Of a stretch of 64,000 bases of DNA, positions 1-8,886 are shown in pieces. A program made the translations under genes and the position numbers. Every line of letters begins with the position of its first letter. Within the stretch, counting starts at the first letter, position 1. The notes beneath the pieces were generated by a model that did not search any database, was not told the DNA's origin, and was given only the letters and a program-made list of their open reading frames with translations. The DNA is from Ch128b sp964527925. GTDB lineage: Bacteria; Bacteroidota; Ignavibacteria; Ch128b. The stretch covers positions 37,664 to 101,663 of the forward strand of contig CAZGQO010000011.1 of the NCBI GenBank assembly GCA_964527925.1. Direction: 5' to 3'.

Positions 1-73
1 CTCCCCTTATAACTGCGTTAAGTCCTGGACAATCACCTCCACCAGTTAAAATACCAATTCTCTTTACTTTCAT
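1..73 (-). CDS. pfkA: 6-phosphofructokinase, N-terminal fragment (cut by window edge)
   Basis: The reverse strand from 73 reads MKVKRIGILTGGGDCPGLNA and continues VIRG to the window edge. The GGGDCPGLNAVIR segment is the N-terminal nucleotide-binding glycine-rich motif of phosphofructokinases, which phosphorylate fructose 6-phosphate in glycolysis. Only about 24 residues are present, so ATP-dependent and pyrophosphate-dependent types cannot be told apart here. The start is the ATG at 73-71. Confidence 0.85.
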   Translation of the reverse strand, partial: MKVKRIGILTGGGDCPGLNAVIRG

Positions 74-213
74 TTTTAATCCTCTTTTTTTCAAAATTAA
101 ATTAAAGTTAGATTAGACAGAAATAATGAATGTTCTCAAATCAACAATAAAGCAATGAATAATTGTATTTAATTTAGAGAATAAATCAAAATAAAAATTT
201 TTGATTCAGGTTT

Positions 214-486
214 TTATTTTTTTCGAGTGAGTGCAATTCCACCAAATCCAGCAATCACAGTAATATAGAATCCGAAATCATACCACCAGCCAGAATTATT
301 CGCTTCGTATTTTCTTATGTTATTATCAAAAATTCCAACAATAAAAGAAACTGGCGCAAGCTAGCCATGCCATATACCGAGAAAGAATCCTGCTGGTTTT
401 TCATCAGCATTTGTTTGTGTGGGAAAACAACCACTCATAAAAACTATGAGTAAAAATACAAAGATTATTAAAAATACTTTTCTCAT
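214..486 (-). pseudogene. Small lipoprotein gene interrupted by an in-frame TAG codon
   Basis: The reverse strand from the ATG at 486 runs in one frame for 91 codons to the TAA at 214, broken only by a TAG at 363-361 (codon 42). The N-terminus is a lipoprotein signal (MRKVFLIIFVFLLIVFMSGC), with the lipobox cysteine at residue 20. The segment before the stop ends GFFLGIWHG. The segment after it reads LAPVSFIVGIFDNN and later NNSGWWYDFGF, ending in a hydrophobic stretch and RKK. This resembles a family of short lipoproteins with the pattern HGW/F-(I/L)-(A/S)-P followed by NNxGWYDFGF. The TAG therefore sits where a tryptophan or phenylalanine codon is expected, one base away from TGG. Both halves still look protein-like, so the lesion is recent, a sequencing error, or a read-through codon. 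It is divergent from mscL. Confidence 0.7.
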
Positions 487-552
487 ATTATTTCTTTCAT
501 TATTTTACTACTAAGATAAATAAATCAATCAATAACTATAATGGAGGATCAC

Positions 553-900
553 ATGTTAAACGAATTCAAAAAATTTGCACTCAAAGGAAATATGTTAGAT
601 ATGGCAGTGGGAATTATTCTCGGAGCTGCCTTTGGAACTGTTGTAAATTCATTGGTTAACGATATTCTTATGCCACCTCTGGGTTTTTTAATTGGCGGTG
701 TAGATTTTAAGGATTTATTCATCACACTCAAGGGTGGTCCAGTAAATTCGCTTGAAGAAGCAAAACAAACTGGTACTGTTGTATGGGCATATGGAAGCTT
801 TATAACAACATTAATTAACTTTATAATCATTGCATTTGCATTATTCCTTGTTGTTAGAACAGTAAACAAATTAATCGAATCAGAAAAAAAGGAATCGTAA
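553..900 (+). CDS. mscL: Large-conductance mechanosensitive channel MscL
   Basis: This inner-membrane channel opens under membrane tension and protects the cell from hypo-osmotic shock. The protein begins MLNEFKKFALKGNMLDMAVG, with the conserved N-terminal amphipathic helix and the pore-lining TM1 (IILGAAFGTVVNSLVNDILMPPLG). A periplasmic loop follows, then TM2 (FITTLINFIIIAFALFLVVR) and a short charged C-terminus. The 115-residue length is slightly shorter than usual. I chose the ATG at 553 rather than the one at 541, because GGAGG at 543-547 is ideally spaced from 553 and lies inside the longer reading. Confidence 0.95.
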   Translation: MLNEFKKFALKGNMLDMAVGIILGAAFGTVVNSLVNDILMPPLGFLIGGVDFKDLFITLKGGPVNSLEEAKQTGTVVWAYGSFITTLINFIIIAFALFLVVRTVNKLIESEKKES

Positions 901-992
901 GTTTAATATTCTAAAATTTTTCTAATATTTTTTCTATCATTGAAAAATTAATTTTGATACTAATTATATTAGAAAAGTCTTAAAGAAAATTT

Positions 993-2132
993 TTGAGTGA
1001 AGAAATTGTGGTTCATGATTTAAAATCACAGCGAGTAATATTTATAGATCTTCTTCGTTTTTGTGCGATTTTTCTAATGGTGCATGGTCACACCGTTGAT
1101 GTCCTTTTAAGTCAAACTTATCGCAGACCTGATTCGATTGGTTTTAACTCATGGTTATTTTTTCGAGGATTAACTGCACCGTTGTTTTTATTTGCGTCAG
1201 GATTTATTTATGGAGTTCGTTTCAAGAGAACAGAATCTCCAGAAAAATTTAATCAGATAAAAATTAAAACAATTAAACGAGCAATACTTCTTCTTGTGAT
1301 TGGATATCTGATGAAATCACCAACTCCAACAATTATCGATTGGGAAGCTGTTACTTATCAAATGATTCAGCTTTTTTATGCAATTGATATCCTACAATTG
1401 ATTGCAGCGAGTCTCCTCATTTTTCTTTTGATGGAAATAATCGCAAGAAAGAAAAACTATGATGCAGCAAGATATTTAATAATTGTTTCGATAATTTTTC
1501 TTTTTGGTAATCCATTATCTGAATTAGTTGACTGGGAAGAAATCTTTCCTCTTCAGATTTCATCATGGTTTTCAAGGCGAACTGGTTCACTGTTTCCACT
1601 TTTTCCATGGGGCGCTTATTTATTCCTTGGCGGTGCTGTCGGAATTTATTTCCAGCGTAAAGGTTACTTATCGGATATGAAAATCTTAACAATAATCTTA
1701 TTGAAAGTTGGAATATTATTTATCATTTCTGCATTTGTAATAAACACTTTGGAATTACTTTTCTTCAAGATGAGTACTTTCTGGACAACGAGTCCTGCAT
1801 TGTTTTATGCAAGATTTGGAACTGTTTTAATTTTTGGAAGTCTCTTTTCGGTACTATCACTTTACATCAAAAGAATTCCTAAGTTTTTATACAATGCCAG
1901 TAAAAATTCCTTGTGGATTTATGTAGTTCACGTTATGCTTCTTTACGGTAGCAGCTGGAATAAGGGTGTGAAAAATTTCTTTGGATATAAATGTAATGTC
2001 ATTGAAACTATCCTTGGCGTAATTCTAATGTGGATATTGATGATTCTATTCTCCGAAGGATTAACATATTATCTTAAAAACATATATCCATCAATCCGAC
2101 GGGAAATAAAAAGTGTTTTTGTAAAAACTTGA
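993..2132 (+). CDS. DUF1624 / heparan-alpha-glucosaminide acetyltransferase-like membrane protein
   Basis: This is a 379-residue multi-pass membrane protein. Near the N-terminus it has the pattern FIDLLRFCAIFLMVHGHTVD, followed by FFRGLTAPLFLFASGF. This matches the DUF1624 / acyltransferase-3-like fold, in which an early Arg-x-x-A-I-x-x-M-x-x-x-H motif carries the putative catalytic histidine. At least eight hydrophobic segments follow. The family is predicted to transfer acyl groups to extracytoplasmic sugars or lipids; the substrate cannot be read here. The start is a TTG at 993 with only a weak AAAGAAA ribosome site. The gene stands alone, between mscL and the cobalamin riboswitch. Confidence 0.75.
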   Translation: MSEEIVVHDLKSQRVIFIDLLRFCAIFLMVHGHTVDVLLSQTYRRPDSIGFNSWLFFRGLTAPLFLFASGFIYGVRFKRTESPEKFNQIKIKTIKRAILLLVIGYLMKSPTPTIIDWEAVTYQMIQLFYAIDILQLIAASLLIFLLMEIIARKKNYDAARYLIIVSIIFLFGNPLSELVDWEEIFPLQISSWFSRRTGSLFPLFPWGAYLFLGGAVGIYFQRKGYLSDMKILTIILLKVGILFIISAFVINTLELLFFKMSTFWTTSPALFYARFGTVLIFGSLFSVLSLYIKRIPKFLYNASKNSLWIYVVHVMLLYGSSWNKGVKNFFGYKCNVIETILGVILMWILMILFSEGLTYYLKNIYPSIRREIKSVFVKT

Positions 2133-2183
2133 ATTTGATTTATATAGAACAATTTAATTAAGTTTGAATGAGTTCATTGAAAG

Positions 2184-2404
2184 CTTTGCTGGTCTTTTAA
2201 AGTTAAAAGGGAAACCGGTGAAAATCCGGTACTGCCCCGCAACTGTTATTGCATATAACCATTAACATTAAGCCACTGTCTGGATTTTAATCTGGATGGG
2301 AAGGCGTTAATGGTGTTGCATAAGTCAGGAGACCTGCCAGCAAAGTCCCGAAACCAATTCCTTCGAGGGAAAGGAAGGTTTCAAAAGCTCGTAATGAGTT
2401 TTTT
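2184..2404 (+). ncRNA. Cobalamin riboswitch
   Basis: The leader carries the diagnostic cobalamin-aptamer elements in order: AAGGGAA with GGTGAAAATCC (2208-2230), ACTGCCCCGCAACTGT (B12 box core), AGCCACTG, TGGGAAGGC and AGTCAGGAGACCTGCC. The P1 stem is a perfect 9-bp pair, CTTTGCTGG at 2184-2192 with CCAGCAAAG at 2337-2345. A second hairpin (2350-2382, GAAACC/GGTTTC and TTCCTT/AAGGAA) follows, and then a strong intrinsic terminator. It precedes a BtuB-like receptor gene, so cobalamin binding should switch off outer-membrane B12 uptake. The aptamer itself ends near 2345; the rest is the expression platform. Confidence 0.95.
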
Positions 2405-2431
2405 AAACCTCTTCACTCGAAGAGGTTTTTT
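2405..2431 (+). terminator. Intrinsic terminator of the cobalamin riboswitch
   Basis: AAACCTCTTC (2405-2414), a 4-base loop, then GAAGAGGTTT (2419-2428) running into a T tract to 2431. It lies between the aptamer and the receptor start codon at 2454. That is the position expected for ligand-controlled transcription termination. Confidence 0.85.
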
Positions 2432-2453
2432 GTTTTAAAAATTAAGGATTGTG

Positions 2454-4484
2454 ATGATAAATAAATTTTTTCCCTTTGCTTTAATATTCATTTTCTTGAA
2501 ACCAGATTCAGAAATCATCTGGTCAAAGTCCATTCATATTGATAATGTTGCTTTTGAAGATACGAGTAAGATTTATAGACTTGGTAAGATTTATGTTCAG
2601 GATAAAAAAGTAAACAAATTTGATTTGCTTACTTCTACACTCCGGAAAAAAATATCACTGGAGGAACAATTATCATCTTTTAACATTGGTGATTTAATTT
2701 CTTCGCAGGCTGGAGTTTTTACTTTTTCATATGGAAGCGAAGGAAGTTTAAGAACCGTATCGGTTCGTGGCAGTGGTTCAGAATATACATCGGTTTTCAT
2801 AAATGGAATTCAATACAATAACTCAATCTCTGGTGTTTTCGATTTCAGCAAATTTTCGTCTGACGAAATTTCAGAAATAATTATTAAGCGAGGAAATGAC
2901 TTTGATATTATCAATCAAAATTCCTTTGGTGGAGTTATTGTTCTTAATCCTTTCAAAAATTCTGATACGACCAAATATAACATAAAATTCCAGAGTGGAA
3001 GTTTTGGATATAAATCATTTGGCTTTAAAACTTTTGGTGCATTATATTCTTCACATTATAATTTTAGCTTTTCTAAAAAAAATGCCCGCAACAACTATGA
3101 ATATGACTTCAACGGCGAAAAAGAATTCCGAAAAAATTCTGATGTAAGTCAAACTTCAGCAAACTTTGGTTTGAAAAATCATTTTAATTTATCAGGGAAT
3201 CCTCTTACAATTAATTCATTTGTGAACTGGCAAAATAAGGATTTAGGTCTGCCAAATTTTGTATCCACAAACAGGCATTATAATAATCTGACACGCTCTC
3301 ATGAAAGATTTTTCAACTATTCATCTAATCTCAATTATGTTTTAAGCGATAGAATTATAATCAACGGAATTTTCGGTTACTGGAATTCCAGAATAGACAT
3401 AACTGATCCACTTAAATCTATCAATCTTAAAACAGAAAAATTTTCAACTCATAACAATTACAACAGTCAGAAATTGTTCTTATCATTTTTATTTCAACCA
3501 ATCAACATATCAACAGGAATCATCCGAAATTTTGAGAGAATTAAAGTTGACGAAAATGTTTCTAATGAATCTAAAAGCAATATGCAAACACGAACCTCTT
3601 ACGGTCTTAATTTTCTCGCAAATTTTGAAAGTAAAATATTCAAAGATGTATTTGTATTTAATTTAATTTTTTTCAACTCTTTGAACTATACAGAGGATAA
3701 AAATCCTTTCGAAAAAAATATTTTCCGATTTTTTAATAAGCGTACCGGTTTTTCTTTTAGTACATCTGACAATAAAATTACTTTTTATTCAAATATTGGA
3801 AATGGTGTTCGTCTTCCCAATTATTACGAAATATTTTACTCAAAATTAACCTCACTCTCGTCAAATAAAATTCAAAATGAAAATATAAAAAGTTTCGAAG
3901 CCGGCATACGATACAATTTTCAACTAATGGATTTAAATGAGTTATCACAATTTGAATTGACTTATTTCAATTTTAATGTTGATAATAAAATAATCTGGCA
4001 GCCACAGAGAGTTGCAATTTTCACTCCAAGAAATGCTGGAAAAATAAATTCACAAGGTCTTGAGATTCTTATTGAAAATCTCAAATTGAACAAATACTTA
4101 TATCTTAACTGGAATTATTCTTTCACAAAATCAGTTAAAAAATCCAGATCTGGTTTGAGTGATGATTCCTACAATAAACAACTTTCATACATTCCAACTC
4201 ATAAAAGCTCGATTACTCTTTTTTTCAAAGCAAGCAACTTTTCAATTGAAACAAGATCAACCTATATGAGTCGCAGATATTTTACTGAAGATAACGACAT
4301 ACTCTTTTCTTCTGATCCAATATTCATACAGGATTTAAGTGTGAACTATAAATTTTTTATTTCATTTATCCAACTTTACACTCAGCTATCAATTAATAAT
4401 CTTTTCAACAAATCTTATTTAATAATTCAATCATTCCCGATGCCGGGAAGGGAATATCGATTAACAATAAATATGGAGATTTAA
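2454..4484 (+). CDS. btuB: TonB-dependent outer-membrane receptor, BtuB-like (cobalamin)
   Basis: This is a 676-residue TonB-dependent receptor for active outer-membrane uptake, assigned to cobalamin because a B12 riboswitch precedes it. A signal peptide (MINKFFPFALIFIFL) is followed by the plug domain at about residues 45-150. The plug contains the typical pattern of a loop-closed QAGV region, RTVSVRGSGS, VFINGIQYN and EIIIKRG. The rest is a beta-barrel rich in aromatic and Asn residues with alternating strands, ending INMEI. The plug's consensus pattern is degenerate but recognisable. The ATG at 2454 fits the AAGG at 2444 better than the in-frame GTG at 2451. The next gene starts after one base, so the two are co-transcribed. 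Confidence 0.88.
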   Translation: MINKFFPFALIFIFLKPDSEIIWSKSIHIDNVAFEDTSKIYRLGKIYVQDKKVNKFDLLTSTLRKKISLEEQLSSFNIGDLISSQAGVFTFSYGSEGSLRTVSVRGSGSEYTSVFINGIQYNNSISGVFDFSKFSSDEISEIIIKRGNDFDIINQNSFGGVIVLNPFKNSDTTKYNIKFQSGSFGYKSFGFKTFGALYSSHYNFSFSKKNARNNYEYDFNGEKEFRKNSDVSQTSANFGLKNHFNLSGNPLTINSFVNWQNKDLGLPNFVSTNRHYNNLTRSHERFFNYSSNLNYVLSDRIIINGIFGYWNSRIDITDPLKSINLKTEKFSTHNNYNSQKLFLSFLFQPINISTGIIRNFERIKVDENVSNESKSNMQTRTSYGLNFLANFESKIFKDVFVFNLIFFNSLNYTEDKNPFEKNIFRFFNKRTGFSFSTSDNKITFYSNIGNGVRLPNYYEIFYSKLTSLSSNKIQNENIKSFEAGIRYNFQLMDLNELSQFELTYFNFNVDNKIIWQPQRVAIFTPRNAGKINSQGLEILIENLKLNKYLYLNWNYSFTKSVKKSRSGLSDDSYNKQLSYIPTHKSSITLFFKASNFSIETRSTYMSRRYFTEDNDILFSSDPIFIQDLSVNYKFFISFIQLYTQLSINNLFNKSYLIIQSFPMPGREYRLTINMEI

Positions 4485-4485
4485 A

Positions 4486-5538
4486 ATGAAAAAATACTTT
4501 TTAACCCTCGTTCTTCTTTCACTTGCATTAATTATCACTTCATGCTCAAAAGAAAATCCTGTTCAACCAATAAATCCAGTAACCAAAGGTGTTTTTGTAA
4601 TAAACGAAGGTCTCTACACTCAAAACAATAGTGAAATAACTTTTTATGATCCAATAACAGATCAGGTAATAACCAACTTTTATTCTTCGAGTAATGGGAA
4701 AATAATTGGCGATAATGCGAATAGTATGTTCATTTTTGAAAATAAAGGATATGTGGCTGTTGATGGAAGCAACAAAATTGAAGTAATCGACTTGAGTACT
4801 GGAAAATCATTAGCTGTAATTGATCTGGGACAGAATGGAAGCCCGAGAGAAATATTCATTCTCAATTCAACAAAAGGATTTGTAACGAGTTTTAGCAGAA
4901 ATTCTGTAATTGAGTTCAATCCATCGACCTATCAAGTAGTTAGAGAAATCGGGGTTGGTGATTATCCAGAAGGTATTGCTTATTCAAATTATAAATTGTT
5001 TGTTGCTAACTCGAATCTGGGATCTGGTTCTACAATTTCGGTAGTTGATTTAGGAACCAACTCAGAAATAAAATCAATTCATGTTGGAGTGAATCCAAGA
5101 TTTGTTGGATTAAGCAATAATGGAAAAGTAGTTGTAGGTTGTTCCGGTGATTTTTTTGACAGCAATTCCAGAGGCGGATTTTATATTATTGATCCAATCA
5201 GCTTAACTGTTACCGATTCAATAATTCTCACTTACCATCCTCAGGATTTCCAGATCACAAAAAATAATTTGTTGTATTATATAAACGATAAAGGCATAGG
5301 CAAGATTAATCTTAGTGATAAATCTGTTGATACTGTATTTATCAATGGCTTTGAAGTAAATGATATTTATGGAATTGCATATTCACTTGCTTTCGATGAA
5401 ACTGACCAGAAATTGTATGTTGGTAATCCGAAGAATTTCACACAAAATGGAGAAGTAAAAATATTTGATACAAATGGAAATTATTTGAAAAAGTTCGATA
5501 CGAAAATAAATCCTGGTGCAATCTATTTTTATAAATAA
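4486..5538 (+). CDS. BtuG-like surface lipoprotein with YncE-type beta-propeller
   Basis: This 350-residue protein has a lipoprotein signal peptide (MKKYFLTLVLLSLALIITSC, lipobox cysteine at residue 20). It is followed by repeated beta-propeller blades of YncE/YVTN type, such as KGVFVINEG, NKIEVIDLSTG, TISVVDLGTN and GEVKIFDTNGN. In Bacteroides the lipoprotein BtuG is a surface propeller that binds cobalamin very tightly and hands it to BtuB. This gene directly follows a riboswitch-controlled btuB-like gene with a one-base gap, so a BtuG-like role is a well-supported inference. It has not been shown by alignment here. A generic YncE/DUF5074 propeller is the alternative description. Confidence 0.75.
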   Translation: MKKYFLTLVLLSLALIITSCSKENPVQPINPVTKGVFVINEGLYTQNNSEITFYDPITDQVITNFYSSSNGKIIGDNANSMFIFENKGYVAVDGSNKIEVIDLSTGKSLAVIDLGQNGSPREIFILNSTKGFVTSFSRNSVIEFNPSTYQVVREIGVGDYPEGIAYSNYKLFVANSNLGSGSTISVVDLGTNSEIKSIHVGVNPRFVGLSNNGKVVVGCSGDFFDSNSRGGFYIIDPISLTVTDSIILTYHPQDFQITKNNLLYYINDKGIGKINLSDKSVDTVFINGFEVNDIYGIAYSLAFDETDQKLYVGNPKNFTQNGEVKIFDTNGNYLKKFDTKINPGAIYFYK

Positions 5539-5625
5539 AAATATTTTTGTTGTTTGATCGAAGTCTTTAATATATATAAATTAGTTTTTATATTAATTTT
5601 AATAAAAAACATAAAGGGTAAAACC

Positions 5626-6549
5626 ATGAGATCAATAATCATTTTAGTATCCTTAATCTCGTTTAATCTCTTTGCCCAAACTAGTTTCGAGTTTTTGAAA
5701 CTCGATGGCAGTGCTCGTTCTGCAGCATTAGGCGGTGCATTTGTTAGTAATAATGACGATCCATCTGTGATTTTCTATAATCCCTCCGCTGTCCAATTTG
5801 TTGAAAGTGGAAAAGCATCCTTCGGATATCTAAAACATCTGCTCGATGTAAATTCTGGATTTATAAGTTATGTAAGAGAATTTGAGGCAATAGGCAAATT
5901 AGGTTTAGGTGTAACTTATACAAATTATGGTGATTTTGAGCTTCTTGATGAATTTGGTTTTACCCAGGGCAAATTTACAGCGAATGATTTTGGTTTAATT
6001 GCTAATTATTCCAATCAACTTAGAGAAAAAATCTCTTATGGATTGAATGTAAAATTTCTTTACTCAAGCATTCATAATGTAAATTCAGTAGCTCTTGCAA
6101 CCGATTTTGGCTTTCTCTATTATGATATGGAAAAACAATTCTCTGTTGGTTTAAGTGCTCTAAACCTTGGAAGTCAGTTAAAATCTTATTACTCAAAAAA
6201 GGAAAAATTGCCATTAGATGTGCGGTTTGGTCTAAGTAAAAAATTAGAACATACACCTTTTAGACTTTATCTGGAGTTTACCAAATTGAACGAATCAAAT
6301 GGTAATTTCTTTTCTCGATTTAACAATTTCATTTTTGGAGGAGAATTATTTACATCAAATGTTTTGACTATCAGATTTGGTTATAATAACGAGAGAAGAA
6401 AAGAATTAAAAGTGGGCACAACTACCGGAACTGAAGGATTCAATCTTGGACTCGGTATTAATATCGATAAATTCAGGTTTGATTATGGATTATCCTCATT
6501 TGGAAAGATTGGTTTACTTCATAGAGTGAATCTGGTTACCACACTATAA
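5626..6549 (+). CDS. PorV/PorQ-family outer-membrane beta-barrel protein
   Basis: This 307-residue exported protein has a signal peptide (MRSIIILVSLISFNLFAQ). The mature N-terminus reads FEFLKLDGSARSAALGGAFV, then DDPSVIFYNPSAVQF, the hallmark of the PorV/PorQ-like (FadL-like) barrel family. In this phylum such proteins take part in type IX secretion or act as outer-membrane porins. Its position behind the btuB- and btuG-like genes suggests a link to cobalamin uptake, but that is only context. I set the start at the ATG at 5626, after AAAGGG. The longer frame from 5554 would add residues before the signal peptide and has no ribosome site. Confidence 0.75.
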   Translation: MRSIIILVSLISFNLFAQTSFEFLKLDGSARSAALGGAFVSNNDDPSVIFYNPSAVQFVESGKASFGYLKHLLDVNSGFISYVREFEAIGKLGLGVTYTNYGDFELLDEFGFTQGKFTANDFGLIANYSNQLREKISYGLNVKFLYSSIHNVNSVALATDFGFLYYDMEKQFSVGLSALNLGSQLKSYYSKKEKLPLDVRFGLSKKLEHTPFRLYLEFTKLNESNGNFFSRFNNFIFGGELFTSNVLTIRFGYNNERRKELKVGTTTGTEGFNLGLGINIDKFRFDYGLSSFGKIGLLHRVNLVTTL

Positions 6550-6557
6550 AATTTTTT

Positions 6558-6599
6558 GCTGCCGTTGAGAACATTCAACGGCAGCTTTAAATTTTTATT
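6558..6599 (+). terminator. Intrinsic terminator after the cobalamin locus
   Basis: A perfect 11-bp stem pairs GCTGCCGTTGA (6558-6568) with TCAACGGCAGC (6575-6585) across a 6-base loop. It is followed on the plus strand by TTTAAATTTTTATTT. It lies between the convergent PorV-like and maeB genes. Confidence 0.85.
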
Positions 6600-8859
6600 T
6601 CTTTTCTGAAAGTTCATTAGCTTCAACAACTGCAATTGATGCCATATTAACTATATCATCCACATCACAGCCTCTTTGCAGAACATGAATTGGTTTTCCC
6701 ATTCCCATCAAAATTGGACCAATTGCATCTGCATTACCAATTCGCCAGAGAAGTTTGTAAGCAATATTTCCTGAATCAAGATTCGGAAAAATCAGTACAT
6801 TTGCTCGACCCTTAATTCGTGCAAATGGAAAATCCTGTTCAAGTATTTGAGGATAAACTGCAGTATCAGCTTGCATCTCACCATCGACAATTAAGTCAGG
6901 CTCTTTTTCTCTGATAATCTCAACTGCTTTAGCTACTTTTTCACTTTCAGGATAAGGTGCATTACCAAAATTACTGAATGAAAGCATTGCAACTTTTGGT
7001 TCAATATTAAACCTTCGAGCCGTCTTTGCTGCAAGAATTGCAATCTCTGCCAAATCTTCAGCAGTTGGATTAACATTTACTGTTGTATCGGCAAAGAAGA
7101 ATACTTCTTTCTTAACAAGCATAATGTACAAACCCGAAACCTTCTTTACACCCGGAGCTGTCTTATTTATTTGAAGTGCTGGTCGAATTGTATCGGGGTA
7201 ATGAGAAGTCAAACCTGAAATCATTCCATCAGCATGTCCCATTTTCACCATCATCGCACCGAAATAATTTGGCAATTTCATAAATTTTTCAGCTTCATTT
7301 TTTGTAATTCCCTTTCTCTGCCTCAACTTATAAAACTCTTCTACATATTGTTCGTAATATTCACTTGTTTCGGGATCCACAATTTCAATACCAGTTAAAT
7401 CGATATTATGTTCTGCGACAAGATTTTTAATTTCATTATGATTGCCAAGCAAAATTGGTCTGGCTATTTTTTCTTCAACCAGAATCTCCGCTGCTTTCAG
7501 AATTTTAACCTGATTACCTTCAGGGAATACAATTTTTTTCATGCTTCCACGCGCCTTTTCAATAGCTACTCTTACAATCTGCTTTGATATCCCAAGTCTC
7601 TCTAATAATTGTTGTTTGTATTCATCCCAATCTTGAATTGGTTTTTTTGCAACACCAGTTTCAATTGCTGCTTTTGCAACTGCTGGAGCAACATAAGTTA
7701 AAACTCGTGGATCAAACGGTTTTGGAATTATGTACGCCCTACCGAATTTAAGAGGAACACCACCATAAGCACGAATCACTGATTCCGGTACTTCTTCTTT
7801 TGCTAATCTTGCAAGTGCATAAGATGCAGCAAGCTTCATTTCATCATTAATTGAAGTAGCCCGAACATCGAGTGCACCACGGAAGATGAAGGGAAATCCC
7901 AGAACATTATTGACTTGATTTGGATAATCACTTCTTCCTGTTGCCATGATGATGTCTTTTCTCGCATCAGTTGCATCTTCATAAGTAATTTCAGGGTATG
8001 GATTAGCCATAGCAAATACAATTGGATTCTTAGCCATTGATCGAACCATATCTTTACTAACAACATTTCCAACTGAGAGTCCAACAAAAACATCAGCATC
8101 AACAAGCGCTTCGGCTAAAGTTCTTGCATCAGTTTCAGCAGCAAACATTTCTTTGAATTCATTCATGTGTTCTTTTCGACCTTTATAAATCACACCCGTA
8201 GTATCACACATGATAATATTTTCTTTCTTCACGCCAAGCAAAGTATAAAGATGAGCACAGGAAATAGCTGAAGCACCAGCACCGTTAAAGACAACTTTAA
8301 TTTTATCAAGTTCTTTCCCAGCTAATTCAACAGCATTCAAAAGAGCAGCACCACTGATAATGGCTGTTCCATGCTGATCGTCATGGAAGACTGGAATTTT
8401 CATTGTTCTTTTCAATTCTTGCTCAATATAAAAGCATTCCGGTGCTTTTACATCTTCCAGATTAATTCCACCAAATGTAGGTTCAAGCAATTGAACACAG
8501 CGAATAAATTCATTTACATCTTTTGTATTAATTTCGATATCAAATACATCTATATCAGCAAATCTTTTAAATAAGACTCCTTTTCCTTCCATCACAGGTT
8601 TACCAGCGAGTGGACCAATATCACCAAGTCCTAAAACTGCTGTTCCATTGCTAATAACAGCAACCAGATTCCCTTTCGCAGTATATTCATAAGCAAGTTC
8701 TTCATCCTTTGCAATTTCAAGGCATGGTTCGGCAACACCTGGAGTATAAGCCAGGGATAAATCCCATTGTGTTTGACATGGCTTGGTAGGTACTACTTCT
8801 ATTTTACCCTTTCTACCAGTGCTGTGATAAAGTAAAGCATCTTCTTTATGTATTTTCAT
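6595..8859 (-). CDS. maeB: NADP-dependent malic enzyme with phosphotransacetylase-like domain (MaeB type)
   Basis: This enzyme oxidatively decarboxylates malate to pyruvate in the cytoplasm and feeds NADPH and C3 metabolism. The 754 residues match the two-part MaeB architecture. The malic domain (about 1-430) has LAYTPGVAEPCLEI, FHDDQHGTAIISGAALLNA and the NAD(P)-binding stretch VVFNGAGASAISCAHLY. The C-terminal half (about 440-750) resembles phosphate acetyltransferase (KIVFPEGNQVKILKAAEIL, MSGLTSHYPDTIRPALQI) and is usually regulatory in this family. The ATG at 8859 follows AGGAGA. The gene lies near pckA and an aspartate aminotransferase, a cluster handling C3/C4 interconversion. Confidence 0.95.
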   Translation of the reverse strand: MKIHKEDALLYHSTGRKGKIEVVPTKPCQTQWDLSLAYTPGVAEPCLEIAKDEELAYEYTAKGNLVAVISNGTAVLGLGDIGPLAGKPVMEGKGVLFKRFADIDVFDIEINTKDVNEFIRCVQLLEPTFGGINLEDVKAPECFYIEQELKRTMKIPVFHDDQHGTAIISGAALLNAVELAGKELDKIKVVFNGAGASAISCAHLYTLLGVKKENIIMCDTTGVIYKGRKEHMNEFKEMFAAETDARTLAEALVDADVFVGLSVGNVVSKDMVRSMAKNPIVFAMANPYPEITYEDATDARKDIIMATGRSDYPNQVNNVLGFPFIFRGALDVRATSINDEMKLAASYALARLAKEEVPESVIRAYGGVPLKFGRAYIIPKPFDPRVLTYVAPAVAKAAIETGVAKKPIQDWDEYKQQLLERLGISKQIVRVAIEKARGSMKKIVFPEGNQVKILKAAEILVEEKIARPILLGNHNEIKNLVAEHNIDLTGIEIVDPETSEYYEQYVEEFYKLRQRKGITKNEAEKFMKLPNYFGAMMVKMGHADGMISGLTSHYPDTIRPALQINKTAPGVKKVSGLYIMLVKKEVFFFADTTVNVNPTAEDLAEIAILAAKTARRFNIEPKVAMLSFSNFGNAPYPESEKVAKAVEIIREKEPDLIVDGEMQADTAVYPQILEQDFPFARIKGRANVLIFPNLDSGNIAYKLLWRIGNADAIGPILMGMGKPIHVLQRGCDVDDIVNMASIAVVEANELSEKK

Positions 8860-8886
8860 AATATCTCCTATGATATTTTTGAATAA

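Noticed and set aside
541..552. Upstream ATG at 541 as the start of mscL
   Set aside because: The GGAGG ribosome site lies within the extra codons and is correctly spaced for the ATG at 553, where the conserved MscL N-terminus begins.
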